6,166 nt of DNA from Anaerolineales bacterium (GTDB taxonomy: Bacteria; Chloroflexota; Anaerolineae; Anaerolineales; Villigracilaceae). A model generated the notes under the pieces. The model saw only the letters and a list, made by a program, of their open reading frames with translations. It did no database searches and was not told the origin of the DNA. Positions within the stretch are counted from its first letter, which is position 1, and the number at the start of each line of letters is the position of its first letter. Made by a program: the position numbers and the translations under genes. The DNA lies in NCBI GenBank assembly GCA_016928525.1, contig JAFGKO010000300.1, positions 1 through 6,166 of the forward strand, written 5' to 3'. Positions 1 to 6,166 of the stretch are shown in pieces.

Positions 1-58
1 CTGATTTTTTGCAGATCAAGGCCTTGGCTTTCCCGAACTAGCATAAGGCCCTGATAGT
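1..58 (+). other. Possible 3' tail of an off-window gene
   Basis: No complete gene fits here. Two of the three rightward frames are open from the window edge: one stops at TAG 39-41 (peptide tail ...QIKALAFPN) and one at TGA 52-54. The third has a stop at 2-4. Either open frame could be the end of a gene that starts to the left, and the hairpin at 59-89 would then be its terminator as well. The stretch is too short to identify a family, and it may simply be non-coding. Confidence 0.25.
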
Positions 59-89
59 AAAAAAGTCACCCCTTGCGGGTGACTTTTTT
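59..89. terminator. Bidirectional intrinsic terminator
   Basis: GTCACCC (65-71) pairs with GGGTGAC (77-83) around a 5-nt loop. It is flanked by six A (59-64) and six T (84-89), which extend the stem to 13 bp. Read leftward it lies about 33 nt past the stop of the large gene and ends in a U run. Read rightward it also ends in a U run, so it could serve a gene arriving from the left. The shape is a textbook Rho-independent terminator. Confidence 0.88.
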
Positions 90-121
90 GTTGGTTTGGG
101 ATGTAACCGCTTCAAGCAGAA

Positions 122-3100
122 TTACAAAAGTTCAATGGTCGACTTATCTAGCGATACGATGATTTTAGAAATTGTGCCATCGCGTTTGAAGATGTGCTGG
201 CTGGCTTCAACGTCCAGGCTGAAGCCGGAAACCTCTGTAAGCTTGTCATCTGCGAAATGGAGCTGCACCCCGGCAGTTCCACCAAGTTTATAAATGATCG
301 GCGTCTGGCAAAAGGTGAAAGCCAGCGAATCTGCCGCTAATTCGATTGGTTGGGTGTTGCCATCCAGTGCAACGTACTCGAAGCTGGTTGGCTGCTTTAG
401 AAATTCTTTCTTTCGTAGCAGCACGGGATCAAAAATGATTTGCCCATCTTTAATGAATACGCCTAATTCCACCAGGCGGGTCAAGATTTCCTCTTTGACC
501 TGCCCGGTCATGCCGGGCTGTTTGGCGCCCTGTCCCTTGGGGGTGTGGGAGTACGGATCGGTCGGGAAAGCGCCGTACACATCCGGCGGCTTGTTGAATC
601 CCAGGCCCTTACGAATATCGTAATATCGCTCTGCCAGGCCCTGGATGGTTTCCGGCGCTGCATTGAGTTCTAATGCCAACAGGTAATTTTCTTGCGCGGC
701 CAGCAGCAATTTGGTAACCATATGCCAGTAGATACTGCCCAATCCCTCGTAGGCAAAGAATGTCCCCGAGCGCCCGGTGAAGGTATCGTGCCGGAAGACT
801 TCCTCGAACAGGGCCAGGATTTTCTCCCGGTCGGTGGCAACCAGCTCGGCGTAGGCTTCCTGCTGCCCGAGTTGGTCCAGCGTTTGCTTGACACCGTCGG
901 CGTTGCGGAACATGCCGTTGAAATGAAAATCTCCGTTTTCATCCTGGACGATCAAACTGCGCTCGCCATTTTTCACCAATGCCTGCACCAGATTTATCGC
1001 CGCGGTTTTGTCCACTGGCAGGTGGTTCTTGATGATAAAGGCGGGCAGGTCCCGGTCAGGATAGAGGATATAGCTATGCTGGTCGACGCGGTATAGGGCG
1101 CTCTCGCGCAAGCTTTGCAGCAAGTTGAGCGCCTCCTGCGGCGTCAGCAAGCCGGAAGATAGGATGGCGACCTGGCCTTCCAGCATTTCATACAGGTAAT
1201 CGATTTCGGCAGTGTCTTGCCTCAATTTGAGAACGTTATAAGCGTGGAATAAGCCATCCGCCCGCCGGTTCGCTTGCAGCGTATGTTCGATATATCGGCG
1301 GGTCAGTTCCAGGAAGGATTGCAATTCGCTGACCGAGATCGACACGAATTCGCCCTGGAACCCGCACTCGTAGATATTCCAGCGATAATCGCTTCCGGCC
1401 TTGCCTAGTAGATCGATCATGGTACGGCGTGCTTCATTAGAGAAAGTGGCGCTCAAATTCTCCGAAAACTTGGTTAATATGGCAAAGATATGCGTAAAAA
1501 AGGTCTTGACTTCCTCGCTGACCGCCAGATTTGTGTCTATAATTCCATTAAGCAAGCTTTGCCAGAATACGACATAGCGGCGCAAATAGCCCAGCGTAAC
1601 CACAGACAAACCCTTGCCGACCAGCGCATTGTTGGCATCGTTCCATTCCGGACGCTGGGTGTTCATCCAGATGCCGCCTTCAGGAACGAAATTGACCAGC
1701 TTGGCTAAAAGCAGGGTCAATAATTTTTCACTCAAAGTCACGTGGAAGATTTGCTCGTCGGGGCCGAAGACCAATTTGCCATCGCTGCCAACCAGCGCGA
1801 CTTCTTTCTCGGTCAGGTTGTGAGCCTCAAAATCGAAATCAATGGACTTGGATGGATCATCGACCAGATCGGTATACGGTTTGATGCGATAGGGCACGTT
1901 GACGTAACAGAAAATCCGCCGGGTGAGCAGGTCGCGCAGCTTTCCGGGATGATAATGGGCGGATAGCTCCAGGAGCTTTTCAAGATAGATGATCTGGTGA
2001 TCGGACCAATAGCCGATATTGGCCCAGGGATTATCGGGTTCGGGCACTTCCCATTCCACGCCCGCGCGCGTAACCCGGTAGGGATTATAGCCATCCGGTG
2101 TACCGGCATTTACAAAAGTGGCGATCATGCTCTCCACAAATTCTGGGTAAGAGCAGGCCAGGGCTTCCCAGTTCTGGAAGAGATCGCGCCAGTTGCCCTG
2201 GTAATCCAGACGTTGGCTGCCATCTGGGTTTTTCAGGTTGATCGAGAAGCGGTTCCAGGGGCGGCTGGGGTCGCCGTGGCGGCGGCTGAAAGTCAGCGGC
2301 AGGTAACCGAAACACAGGCGTTCCAGATTGGGGTCTTCACTTTTCCTGGCCTGCGCGAGCAAGTGTTCGATGGTCATGTTTTCGGGCAGTTCATCCAGGA
2401 AGCTTCGATGCTGCTCTAAAACGGCATGGTTGCGGGTATGCAAGAAATCGATCAAATCCGCTTTGTTGACCGTGTAGTTATCATTGAAGATCCCACCGCG
2501 CATGGTGTTGAAGAGTACGTTGGCATAGTGATGGGCACTGCTGAGTTGATCGCCGCTAACTTGCAGGCCATCCGCTCTGGCGATGATCGTGTTCAGGGCT
2601 TCGCTTCCCAAAGCAATATCGGCTTCGAGTGCCGTGATGATCTCTTTGACAGGCTGTTTGAGTACGTTGATATTGGCTGCAATGTCGGCGCTGTCTTGAT
2701 TGACTTCCAGTACCAAGCGCCATGCTTTGCTTTCATTTTCGGCCAGTGTAAGCGTGGTGTTGAGCAGGTAAGCGCCGCGGTAGCCGCGCACGTCTGTCTC
2801 ATTGGTCAGCTCTGCGCCTTTGCGGAAATCAGCCGCCTGGTGGGTGGATAGCAGGTGGGTGGGCTGCTCGAGGCCGACGTGCCAGACCGTGGTTGCCTTG
2901 AGCGATTCGCTCGGTTCTGCCAGGTCGGTCAGGGTCGAACTCAAACTGAAGATGCCCAGACCGGTCTCGGGTTCCAGCTCGCAGCGTTTATAGGCGTTCA
3001 GCAAGTTGCTGAAGGTGGTTTGTAGAAGTGTGGTTACGCCAAACGGTAGCACGTTCTGCACGCCGGATAACAAACTGACCTGGGCAGTTTCATCCTTATC

Positions 3101-3598
3101 GTTATGCAGCCACATGGTCAGCACGAAACCGAAGCGGTCGCTGGTGCGCCAGGACTGGCGGTAAGTCAACCCCAGATTCAGGTTGCTTTCTTCGAAGATC
3201 AGCTTGTTTCCCCGGATGTTTTTGTATAGCTTGCGTTCGATGTTGTACAGGCCCGCGTAGCGCGCTGAAAACGGCTCCCATAGTGAGGTATCTTCACCCC
3301 TGTTAACCAGGAAGATCGAAAGCGGGCCGGTGTTTGGGTTGCTTTCGCTGACCTTATCATCCGTGTCATAGGGGAATAGCGCTGACTCTGCATTCTGACG
3401 TCCGGCGGTCAGGCCCCCGGTGCTTGAAATGAACATCCAATGATCCGAGTTGCTCACCACACTCATGAAGAAGGGCGGCATCTGGTCATAGTTGTCGATG
3501 CAGTAATAAAGCTCCCCCGCTATCTCGATAAATTCGCCTGCTACTTTGACCTGCGGGGATTGGTAATTGCAACTGCCGATTTTGATGGCTGGCTTCAT
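122..3598 (-). CDS. Large GH94-like (cellobiose-phosphorylase-like) protein
   Basis: Encodes 1158 aa, larger than typical GH94 phosphorylases (about 800 aa). No signal peptide or membrane segment is visible, so it is probably cytoplasmic. The layout suggests an N-terminal beta-sandwich (about 1-310), a helical barrel (about 330-1000) and a C-terminal beta domain (about 1040-1158). Motifs include FGYLPLTFSRRHGDPSRPWN near 430-449, GNWRDLFQNWEAL at 468-480, PEWNDANNALVGKGLSVVT at 650-667 and KQPGMTGQVKEEI near 1026-1038. The third resembles the GH94 catalytic block (DWNDGMN...G.GES), but with Glu651 in place of the first Asp; Asp654 is kept. TG at 1031-1032 could match the phosphate-binding TG near the GH94 C-terminus. 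The start chosen is ATG 3598, which has AAGGAG (3604-3609) 5 nt upstream. An in-frame ATG at 3619 would add seven residues but puts that SD inside the gene. The substrate, and whether it is a phosphorylase, a hydrolase or inactive, cannot be told. The coding call is very secure; the family call is moderate. Confidence 0.8.
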   Translation of the reverse strand: MKPAIKIGSCNYQSPQVKVAGEFIEIAGELYYCIDNYDQMPPFFMSVVSNSDHWMFISSTGGLTAGRQNAESALFPYDTDDKVSESNPNTGPLSIFLVNRGEDTSLWEPFSARYAGLYNIERKLYKNIRGNKLIFEESNLNLGLTYRQSWRTSDRFGFVLTMWLHNDKDETAQVSLLSGVQNVLPFGVTTLLQTTFSNLLNAYKRCELEPETGLGIFSLSSTLTDLAEPSESLKATTVWHVGLEQPTHLLSTHQAADFRKGAELTNETDVRGYRGAYLLNTTLTLAENESKAWRLVLEVNQDSADIAANINVLKQPVKEIITALEADIALGSEALNTIIARADGLQVSGDQLSSAHHYANVLFNTMRGGIFNDNYTVNKADLIDFLHTRNHAVLEQHRSFLDELPENMTIEHLLAQARKSEDPNLERLCFGYLPLTFSRRHGDPSRPWNRFSINLKNPDGSQRLDYQGNWRDLFQNWEALACSYPEFVESMIATFVNAGTPDGYNPYRVTRAGVEWEVPEPDNPWANIGYWSDHQIIYLEKLLELSAHYHPGKLRDLLTRRIFCYVNVPYRIKPYTDLVDDPSKSIDFDFEAHNLTEKEVALVGSDGKLVFGPDEQIFHVTLSEKLLTLLLAKLVNFVPEGGIWMNTQRPEWNDANNALVGKGLSVVTLGYLRRYVVFWQSLLNGIIDTNLAVSEEVKTFFTHIFAILTKFSENLSATFSNEARRTMIDLLGKAGSDYRWNIYECGFQGEFVSISVSELQSFLELTRRYIEHTLQANRRADGLFHAYNVLKLRQDTAEIDYLYEMLEGQVAILSSGLLTPQEALNLLQSLRESALYRVDQHSYILYPDRDLPAFIIKNHLPVDKTAAINLVQALVKNGERSLIVQDENGDFHFNGMFRNADGVKQTLDQLGQQEAYAELVATDREKILALFEEVFRHDTFTGRSGTFFAYEGLGSIYWHMVTKLLLAAQENYLLALELNAAPETIQGLAERYYDIRKGLGFNKPPDVYGAFPTDPYSHTPKGQGAKQPGMTGQVKEEILTRLVELGVFIKDGQIIFDPVLLRKKEFLKQPTSFEYVALDGNTQPIELAADSLAFTFCQTPIIYKLGGTAGVQLHFADDKLTEVSGFSLDVEASQHIFKRDGTISKIIVSLDKSTIELL

Positions 3599-3603
3599 CG
3601 TAA

Positions 3604-3609
3604 CTCCTT
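3604..3609 (-). promoter_or_regulatory. Shine-Dalgarno that sets the start of the large gene
   Basis: On the minus strand AAGGAG is followed by TTACG and then ATG (3598-3596). The 5-nt spacing makes this the best-supported start and argues against the in-frame ATG at 3619, which has no comparable purine-rich site upstream. Confidence 0.8.
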
Positions 3610-3640
3610 GGATTTTCATAAGACATATCTGGGCACTTCA

Positions 3641-3668
3641 ATTTTAACACGCTTCGTGGTTATCAATA
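3641..3668 (-). promoter_or_regulatory. Candidate promoter of the large leftward gene
   Basis: On the minus strand a -10-like TAAAAT (3646-3641) lies downstream of TATTGA/TTGATA (3668-3661). The spacer is 16 nt for TATTGA but only 14 nt for TTGATA. Transcription would begin near 3634, giving a leader of roughly 36 nt. The -35 match is weak, so this is a guess from position and the AT-rich -10. Confidence 0.3.
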
Positions 3669-3714
3669 TTTCCCGACATCTGTAAAATTCCACCCCGGAT
3701 ACTACTTTCGGAGG

Positions 3715-3743
3715 ATGACATGCTTGTATTTTGAGATTATCCT
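3715..3743 (+). promoter_or_regulatory. Candidate sigma-70-type promoter of the acyltransferase gene
   Basis: ATGACA (3715-3720) resembles a TTGACA -35 box. It is separated by exactly 17 nt from TATCCT (3738-3743), a fair -10 box. Transcription would start near 3750, about 28 nt before the ATG at 3778. Spacing and position are good and the hexamers are imperfect. With the leftward promoter it makes this a compact divergent control region with room for a shared operator, but I see no clear operator repeat. Confidence 0.45.
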
Positions 3744-3766
3744 ACAGATAAAAGAAGTACATCGAT

Positions 3767-3771
3767 AGGAG
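3767..3771 (+). promoter_or_regulatory. Ribosome-binding site of the acyltransferase gene
   Basis: AGGAG sits 6 nt upstream of ATG 3778. An in-frame TAG at 3766-3768 blocks any upstream extension, so this fixes the start. Confidence 0.8.
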
Positions 3772-3777
3772 AATAAA

Positions 3778-5163
3778 ATGATTTCTGACAGAAAAGCTAC
3801 CCCGGTTGAGCGATTTTTTACACGCTCGCCATTTTCAATCGTAACTATGGTAGCCCGGATTAAAGGTAAGGTTACTGAAAAAATGCTGCGGAACGCAGTT
3901 GAGAAAGCCCAGCAACGCCATTTCCTGCTCAGGGTTCGGATCAAAGACAACCAGGACCATACCCAATGGTTTACACCGGATGACGTTCAGGAAATCCCGA
4001 TTGAGGTTGTGGAACGGAAATCGCAGGATGATTGGATTGAAGTTCACGCCGCGGCTATGAAGCGCCCGTTTGAATTCGAGACGCGTCCCGCCATCCGCTT
4101 TATTCTGGTGCAGTCGCCAGATATATCCGAGTTAATCATCTTGTGCCACCACATGATTTGTGATGGCATGTCGCTGGCTTATCTGGCTAGAGACCTGTTG
4201 GTATATCTGGGCGATCCAGCGCAGGAAGTGGACGTATTACCGGCTCCGCCAACCATAAACCTGGATAATCTCCCTACGGATGTATCCCAGTCTGGTTTGG
4301 CAAAATTCTTCATCAATCGCATGAATCAAAAATGGGCCGAGCAAAGCGAATACTTCGACCAGAAAGATTACCGGGTTTTGACTCAGGCTTATTGGGATCA
4401 CTACACCCATGCGGTCTTGTCTGTCGAGTTGTCGGAGGGGGAGACTTCGGCTTTGGTAGACCGCTGTAGGGCAGAACAGGTGACGGTGAACTCTGCACTG
4501 TCGGCTGCCTTTTGTGGCGCGCAGAGCTTTGTAGAAGGCGAGCGGCCCTATCATAAAAAGATCGTGGTTGCCGCCAGCTTGCGAGACCGATTGCCGAAAT
4601 CGCCCGGTGAGGGCATAGGGATGTATGCCGGGGGCGTCGAACTGGCTTTCAAGTATAACCATCAGCGCGGCTTCTGGGAAAACGCACGTGCTTTTCATAG
4701 GGCGATCAGTCCGAAATATACCAACAAACGCCTGTTCGGGGATGTGCTCAACTGGCTTTATCTGGACCCGACTATGTTTGAAGCGATGAATTTTAAGAAA
4801 CTGGGCGAACTTGTCCCTATGGATTCATCCCGATATAAAAAGTTGGCTGCTTTCAGCAAGCAGGCCGATGTGGTTTCGAGCATTCTAGAGCGGGACCAGC
4901 TTTTATCATTGGAAAGCAAACATTGGGGGACGGCGACCACCAATCTCGGGCGGCTGGATTTCCCGAAACATTACGGCAAGCTGGAATTGGGTCGTTTGAT
5001 CATGCAGCCCGGCGGCGGCATCCCGCTGGCGAATGCCAACCTGGTATTGGGGGCGGTTACCTGTGCCGGAAAACTCAGCCTGGTGCTTGAATATGCAGCA
5101 GAGGCGGTTGAGCCTGGCGTGATGCAGCAAGTCAGGGCAAAAGCCATGGCGTATTTGGCATAG
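3778..5163 (+). CDS. Stand-alone condensation-domain-superfamily acyltransferase
   Basis: Encodes 461 aa, the usual length for single two-lobed acyltransferases of the chloramphenicol-acetyltransferase/condensation fold (alcohol acetyltransferase, PapA5-like and wax-ester-synthase-like enzymes). Such enzymes move an acyl group from CoA or a carrier protein to a hydroxyl or amine. The active-site motif is intact: HHMICDG at residues 124-130, with His125 the expected base and Asp129 structural, followed by MS. The second lobe shows VVAASLRDRLP (263-273) and GMYAGG (281-286), placed like the LRxRL and following loop of alcohol acetyltransferases. The segment TTNLGRLDFPKHYGKLELG (387-405) corresponds to the NxG region near the channel. 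There are no adenylation or carrier domains, so it is not part of a peptide synthetase. No signal peptide or membrane segment is evident. The start is fixed by AGGAG and an upstream in-frame stop. The divergent GH94-like neighbour hints at a sugar or glycolipid acceptor, which is inference only. Confidence 0.87.
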   Translation: MISDRKATPVERFFTRSPFSIVTMVARIKGKVTEKMLRNAVEKAQQRHFLLRVRIKDNQDHTQWFTPDDVQEIPIEVVERKSQDDWIEVHAAAMKRPFEFETRPAIRFILVQSPDISELIILCHHMICDGMSLAYLARDLLVYLGDPAQEVDVLPAPPTINLDNLPTDVSQSGLAKFFINRMNQKWAEQSEYFDQKDYRVLTQAYWDHYTHAVLSVELSEGETSALVDRCRAEQVTVNSALSAAFCGAQSFVEGERPYHKKIVVAASLRDRLPKSPGEGIGMYAGGVELAFKYNHQRGFWENARAFHRAISPKYTNKRLFGDVLNWLYLDPTMFEAMNFKKLGELVPMDSSRYKKLAAFSKQADVVSSILERDQLLSLESKHWGTATTNLGRLDFPKHYGKLELGRLIMQPGGGIPLANANLVLGAVTCAGKLSLVLEYAAEAVEPGVMQQVRAKAMAYLA

Positions 5164-5176
5164 CAGTCAAAGGATA

Positions 5177-5422
5177 CTGGCGACCAAGAAACTATCGCTC
5201 GATCAACCGGTTACATATGAAGTAAAAGTTCCAGGTGTGCTCGACAAGCAGCGGCTGGATCGGAATGGGGGCATGCAGGTCGCCACTGAAAGCGGCGGAG
5301 ATCGCGGCCCAATTTCTATCCTGACCATCACCGTCGATCAGGCCGGATTGCAGGGATTATTACGACATCTTTACTCCCTGGGACTATCGTTGATTTCAGT
5401 GATTTGTATTGATTATCCGTGA
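5177..5422 (+). CDS. Small Chloroflexota-type protein, start codon unclear
   Basis: The frame reads ...KKLSLDQPVTYEVKVPGVLD, then a glycine-rich turn, and ends with DQAGLQGLLRHLYSLGLSLI followed by SVICIDYP. The pattern of a first strand 'YxVxVxGxLD' and a closing 'DQAxLxGLLxxLxxLGLxLISV' helix-strand recurs, as I remember it, in small Chloroflexota proteins of unknown function (about 75-100 aa). The start is uncertain. No in-frame ATG, GTG or TTG exists between the upstream stop (5120-5122) and the first conserved strand. The coordinates use CTG 5177 (81 aa), only 2 nt after AAAGGA (5169-5174). A GTG at 5237 would give 61 aa but removes the first strand. Tryptophans I would expect around the middle of the domain are absent (QRLDRNGG there). 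It lies just behind the acyltransferase stop and ahead of the terminator at 5464, so it is likely co-transcribed. It could be a gene with a non-standard start or a decaying paralogue. Confidence 0.55.
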   Translation: MATKKLSLDQPVTYEVKVPGVLDKQRLDRNGGMQVATESGGDRGPISILTITVDQAGLQGLLRHLYSLGLSLISVICIDYP

Positions 5423-5463
5423 GTGTTTTTGGGTAAATTGAGGCGATCGACCGGAATCGAAAC

Positions 5464-5487
5464 CACCCGCACAACGGGTGTTTTTTT
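5464..5487 (+). terminator. Intrinsic terminator of the acyltransferase unit
   Basis: CACCCG (5464-5469) pairs with CGGGTG (5475-5480) around a CACAA loop, followed directly by seven T (5481-5487). It lies about 40 nt past the stop of the small frame and closes the rightward transcription unit before the insertion sequence begins. Confidence 0.85.
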
Positions 5488-5560
5488 GACTTAATCGGAA
5501 TAGTTTTCTGCGCGCGACAAAAGGGTAGGTAAACAAAATAACGTGAAAGGCTTGAAAAAA

Positions 5561-5620
5561 TGAGGGTTCGCTCGCAAACTTAGGTTGCGAAACCAACAAG
5601 GAGCGAGCCATGAACCCTCA
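5561..5620 (+). repeat. Inverted repeat enclosing the transposase translation start
   Basis: TGAGGGTTC (5561-5569) plus GCTCGC (5570-5575) pairs with GCGAGC (5603-5608) plus GAACCCTCA (5612-5620). This is 15 perfect base pairs interrupted only by a 3-nt bulge, CAT (5609-5611), which contains the A and U of the start codon. The 27-nt loop holds a smaller hairpin, GGTT-GCGA-AACC (5583-5594), whose loop fits the stable GNRA tetraloop form. The SD AAGGAG (5598-5603) lies at the loop/stem junction. In mRNA this would hinder ribosome access. It may also overlap the DNA site used by the transposase. Confidence 0.75.
5598..5603 (+). promoter_or_regulatory. Shine-Dalgarno of the transposase gene
   Basis: AAGGAG is placed 6 nt before ATG 5610. 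Its last base falls in the long stem and the rest in the loop of the leader hairpin, so it is likely to be only partly available when the RNA is folded. Confidence 0.75.
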
Positions 5621-6166
5621 AACACAATTTTGCCCTAATACTGCCTGCCCCGCAAGGGGACAGATTGGCAAAGGGAACATCAAGATCCATAGTCGCCAGG
5701 AAAACAGGTACGGCTGCACACAATGTCGGCGTACATTCAGCGCAAAACGAGGCACAGCCATGCAAGGGCTGAAGAAATCGAACGAATTGTTTGAGACGGT
5801 GGTGACCTTGCTGGCCTATGGCTGTCCGATTGCGGCAATTGTGGCGGCATTCAAGCTAGATGTGCGCACGGTGCGCAGTTGGTTACTGAAAGGTGGCCGC
5901 CATTGTGAACAAGTCCATGCTCACATAGTACAAAGTCAGCAAATTGATCTTGGACAGGTGCAAGCTGATGAAATCAAGGTCAAGGCACAAGCTCAGCATT
6001 TTTGGATGGCTTTTGCAATGATGATCGCAACCCGCTTATGGCTAGGTGGAGTGGTCAGTGAGAAGCGAGACAAAAAGTTGATCGCCGAGTTGGCTGCACA
6101 AATCCGCTCAGTAGCCTTGTGTCGCCCTTTGTTATTAGCCGTTGATGGTCTGGCAAGTTATGTGAA
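5610..6166 (+). CDS. IS1-like DDE transposase, 3' end off window
   Basis: The first 185 codons of an open frame that is still open at the window edge. A zinc ribbon is formed by Cys8, Cys13, Cys36 and Cys39, with RYGCTQCRRTF (33-43) typical of IS1 InsA-type N-termini. A helix-turn-helix follows at about 62-94 (AYGCPIAAIVAAF, then DVRTVRSWLL). The catalytic domain starts at QADEI, with Asp120 as the likely first DDE residue, continues with FWMAFAMMIATRLWLGGVVS (131-150), and reaches VDGLASY with Asp179 as the likely second. The final glutamate would lie beyond the window. Zinc ribbon and catalytic domain are in one frame, unlike classical IS1, where InsA and InsB are joined by frameshifting. 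The start is supported by AAGGAG 6 nt upstream. No frameshift or stop is seen in the visible part, so the element may be intact. Translation is probably held down by the leader hairpin at 5561-5620. Confidence 0.85.
   Translation, partial: MNPQTQFCPNTACPARGQIGKGNIKIHSRQENRYGCTQCRRTFSAKRGTAMQGLKKSNELFETVVTLLAYGCPIAAIVAAFKLDVRTVRSWLLKGGRHCEQVHAHIVQSQQIDLGQVQADEIKVKAQAQHFWMAFAMMIATRLWLGGVVSEKRDKKLIAELAAQIRSVALCRPLLLAVDGLASYV

Larger units (their letters stand above)
5525..6166 (+). mobile_element. IS1-like insertion sequence, left part only
   Basis: A transposase gene begins at 5610, and 5' leader sequence unlike the host genes precedes it. The left boundary is estimated. It must lie between the terminator (ends 5487) and the leader hairpin (from 5561); GGTAGGT near 5525 is a possible tip, by loose likeness to the GGTA/GGTG ends of IS1 elements. 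The right end, the terminal inverted repeat partner and any target-site duplication are outside the window, so the exact end cannot be fixed. The insertion lies downstream of a terminator and appears not to have broken a gene visible here. Confidence 0.65.

Noticed and set aside
1997..2851. Two rightward open frames (1997-2419 and 2426-2851, about 140 aa each) opposite the large gene
   Set aside because: They are antisense to a clearly coding leftward gene, have no convincing ribosome-binding site or recognisable motif, and fit the expected shadow of GC-biased codons.
3710..3734. Mini leader frame: GGAGG (3710-3714), then ATG 3720 reading MLVF and a stop
   Set aside because: The SD and spacing are good, but the likely transcription start (near 3750) is downstream of it, and four codons give no attenuation-type content. 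It overlaps the putative -35 box instead.
4237..4698. Leftward 153-aa frame inside the acyltransferase gene
   Set aside because: It is antisense to a gene with an intact HHxxxDG motif. Its translation is rich in low-order residues and has no domain pattern.
5425..5480. tRNA-like 3' half on the minus strand (a GGTTTCGATTCC T-loop-like string)
   Set aside because: The flanking bases do not form a 5-bp T stem, no anticodon arm or acceptor stem is present, and the GC hairpin is better explained as a terminator.
5423..5560. A further gene between the small frame and the insertion sequence
   Set aside because: Apart from the terminator, I see no frame with a start, an SD and a recognisable product. 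A leftward frame across 5396-5611 is antisense to the terminator and IS leader.
1..6166. CRISPR array, phage attachment site, riboswitch or tandem repeats
   Set aside because: No regularly spaced direct repeats, no long direct repeats and no conserved riboswitch-type leader were found by reading. The leaders of both main genes are short.

Overview
The window (about 50% GC by eye) looks like a chromosomal fragment from a Chloroflexota bacterium, probably Anaerolineae-like. The main pointers are a small protein at 5177-5422 ending in a 'DQA.L.GLL..L..LGL.LISV' signature that I associate with that phylum, and an IS1-like zinc-ribbon transposase of a kind I associate with it. The phylum assignment is recognition from memory, not a search result.

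Layout. Bases 1-58 may carry the last codons of a rightward gene that begins outside the window. A 13-bp hairpin with A and T runs on either side (59-89) can terminate transcription in both directions. It closes a very large leftward gene (122-3598, 1158 aa) that resembles an oversized glycoside-phosphorylase (GH94-like) protein. A divergent intergenic region (3599-3777) holds the putative promoters and ribosome-binding sites of that gene and of the rightward gene at 3778-5163. The rightward gene encodes a 461-aa stand-alone acyltransferase of the condensation-domain superfamily, with an intact HHxxxDG active site. Directly behind it is a small reading frame that has no normal start codon, followed by an intrinsic terminator (5464-5487). 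An IS1-like insertion sequence begins after that and runs off the right edge. Its transposase (from 5610) is cut by the window end.

How the parts may work together. The carbohydrate-active-type enzyme and the acyltransferase are divergent neighbours. This permits, but does not prove, a shared role in making or remodelling an acylated glycan or glycolipid. The small protein is probably co-transcribed with the acyltransferase and may be a decaying paralogue. The IS lies outside both transcription units and is not expected to disrupt them. The most striking sequence-level signal is a long inverted repeat around the transposase start codon. In RNA it would bulge out the AU of the start codon and enclose most of the ribosome-binding site, as expected for a translational brake on transposase synthesis.
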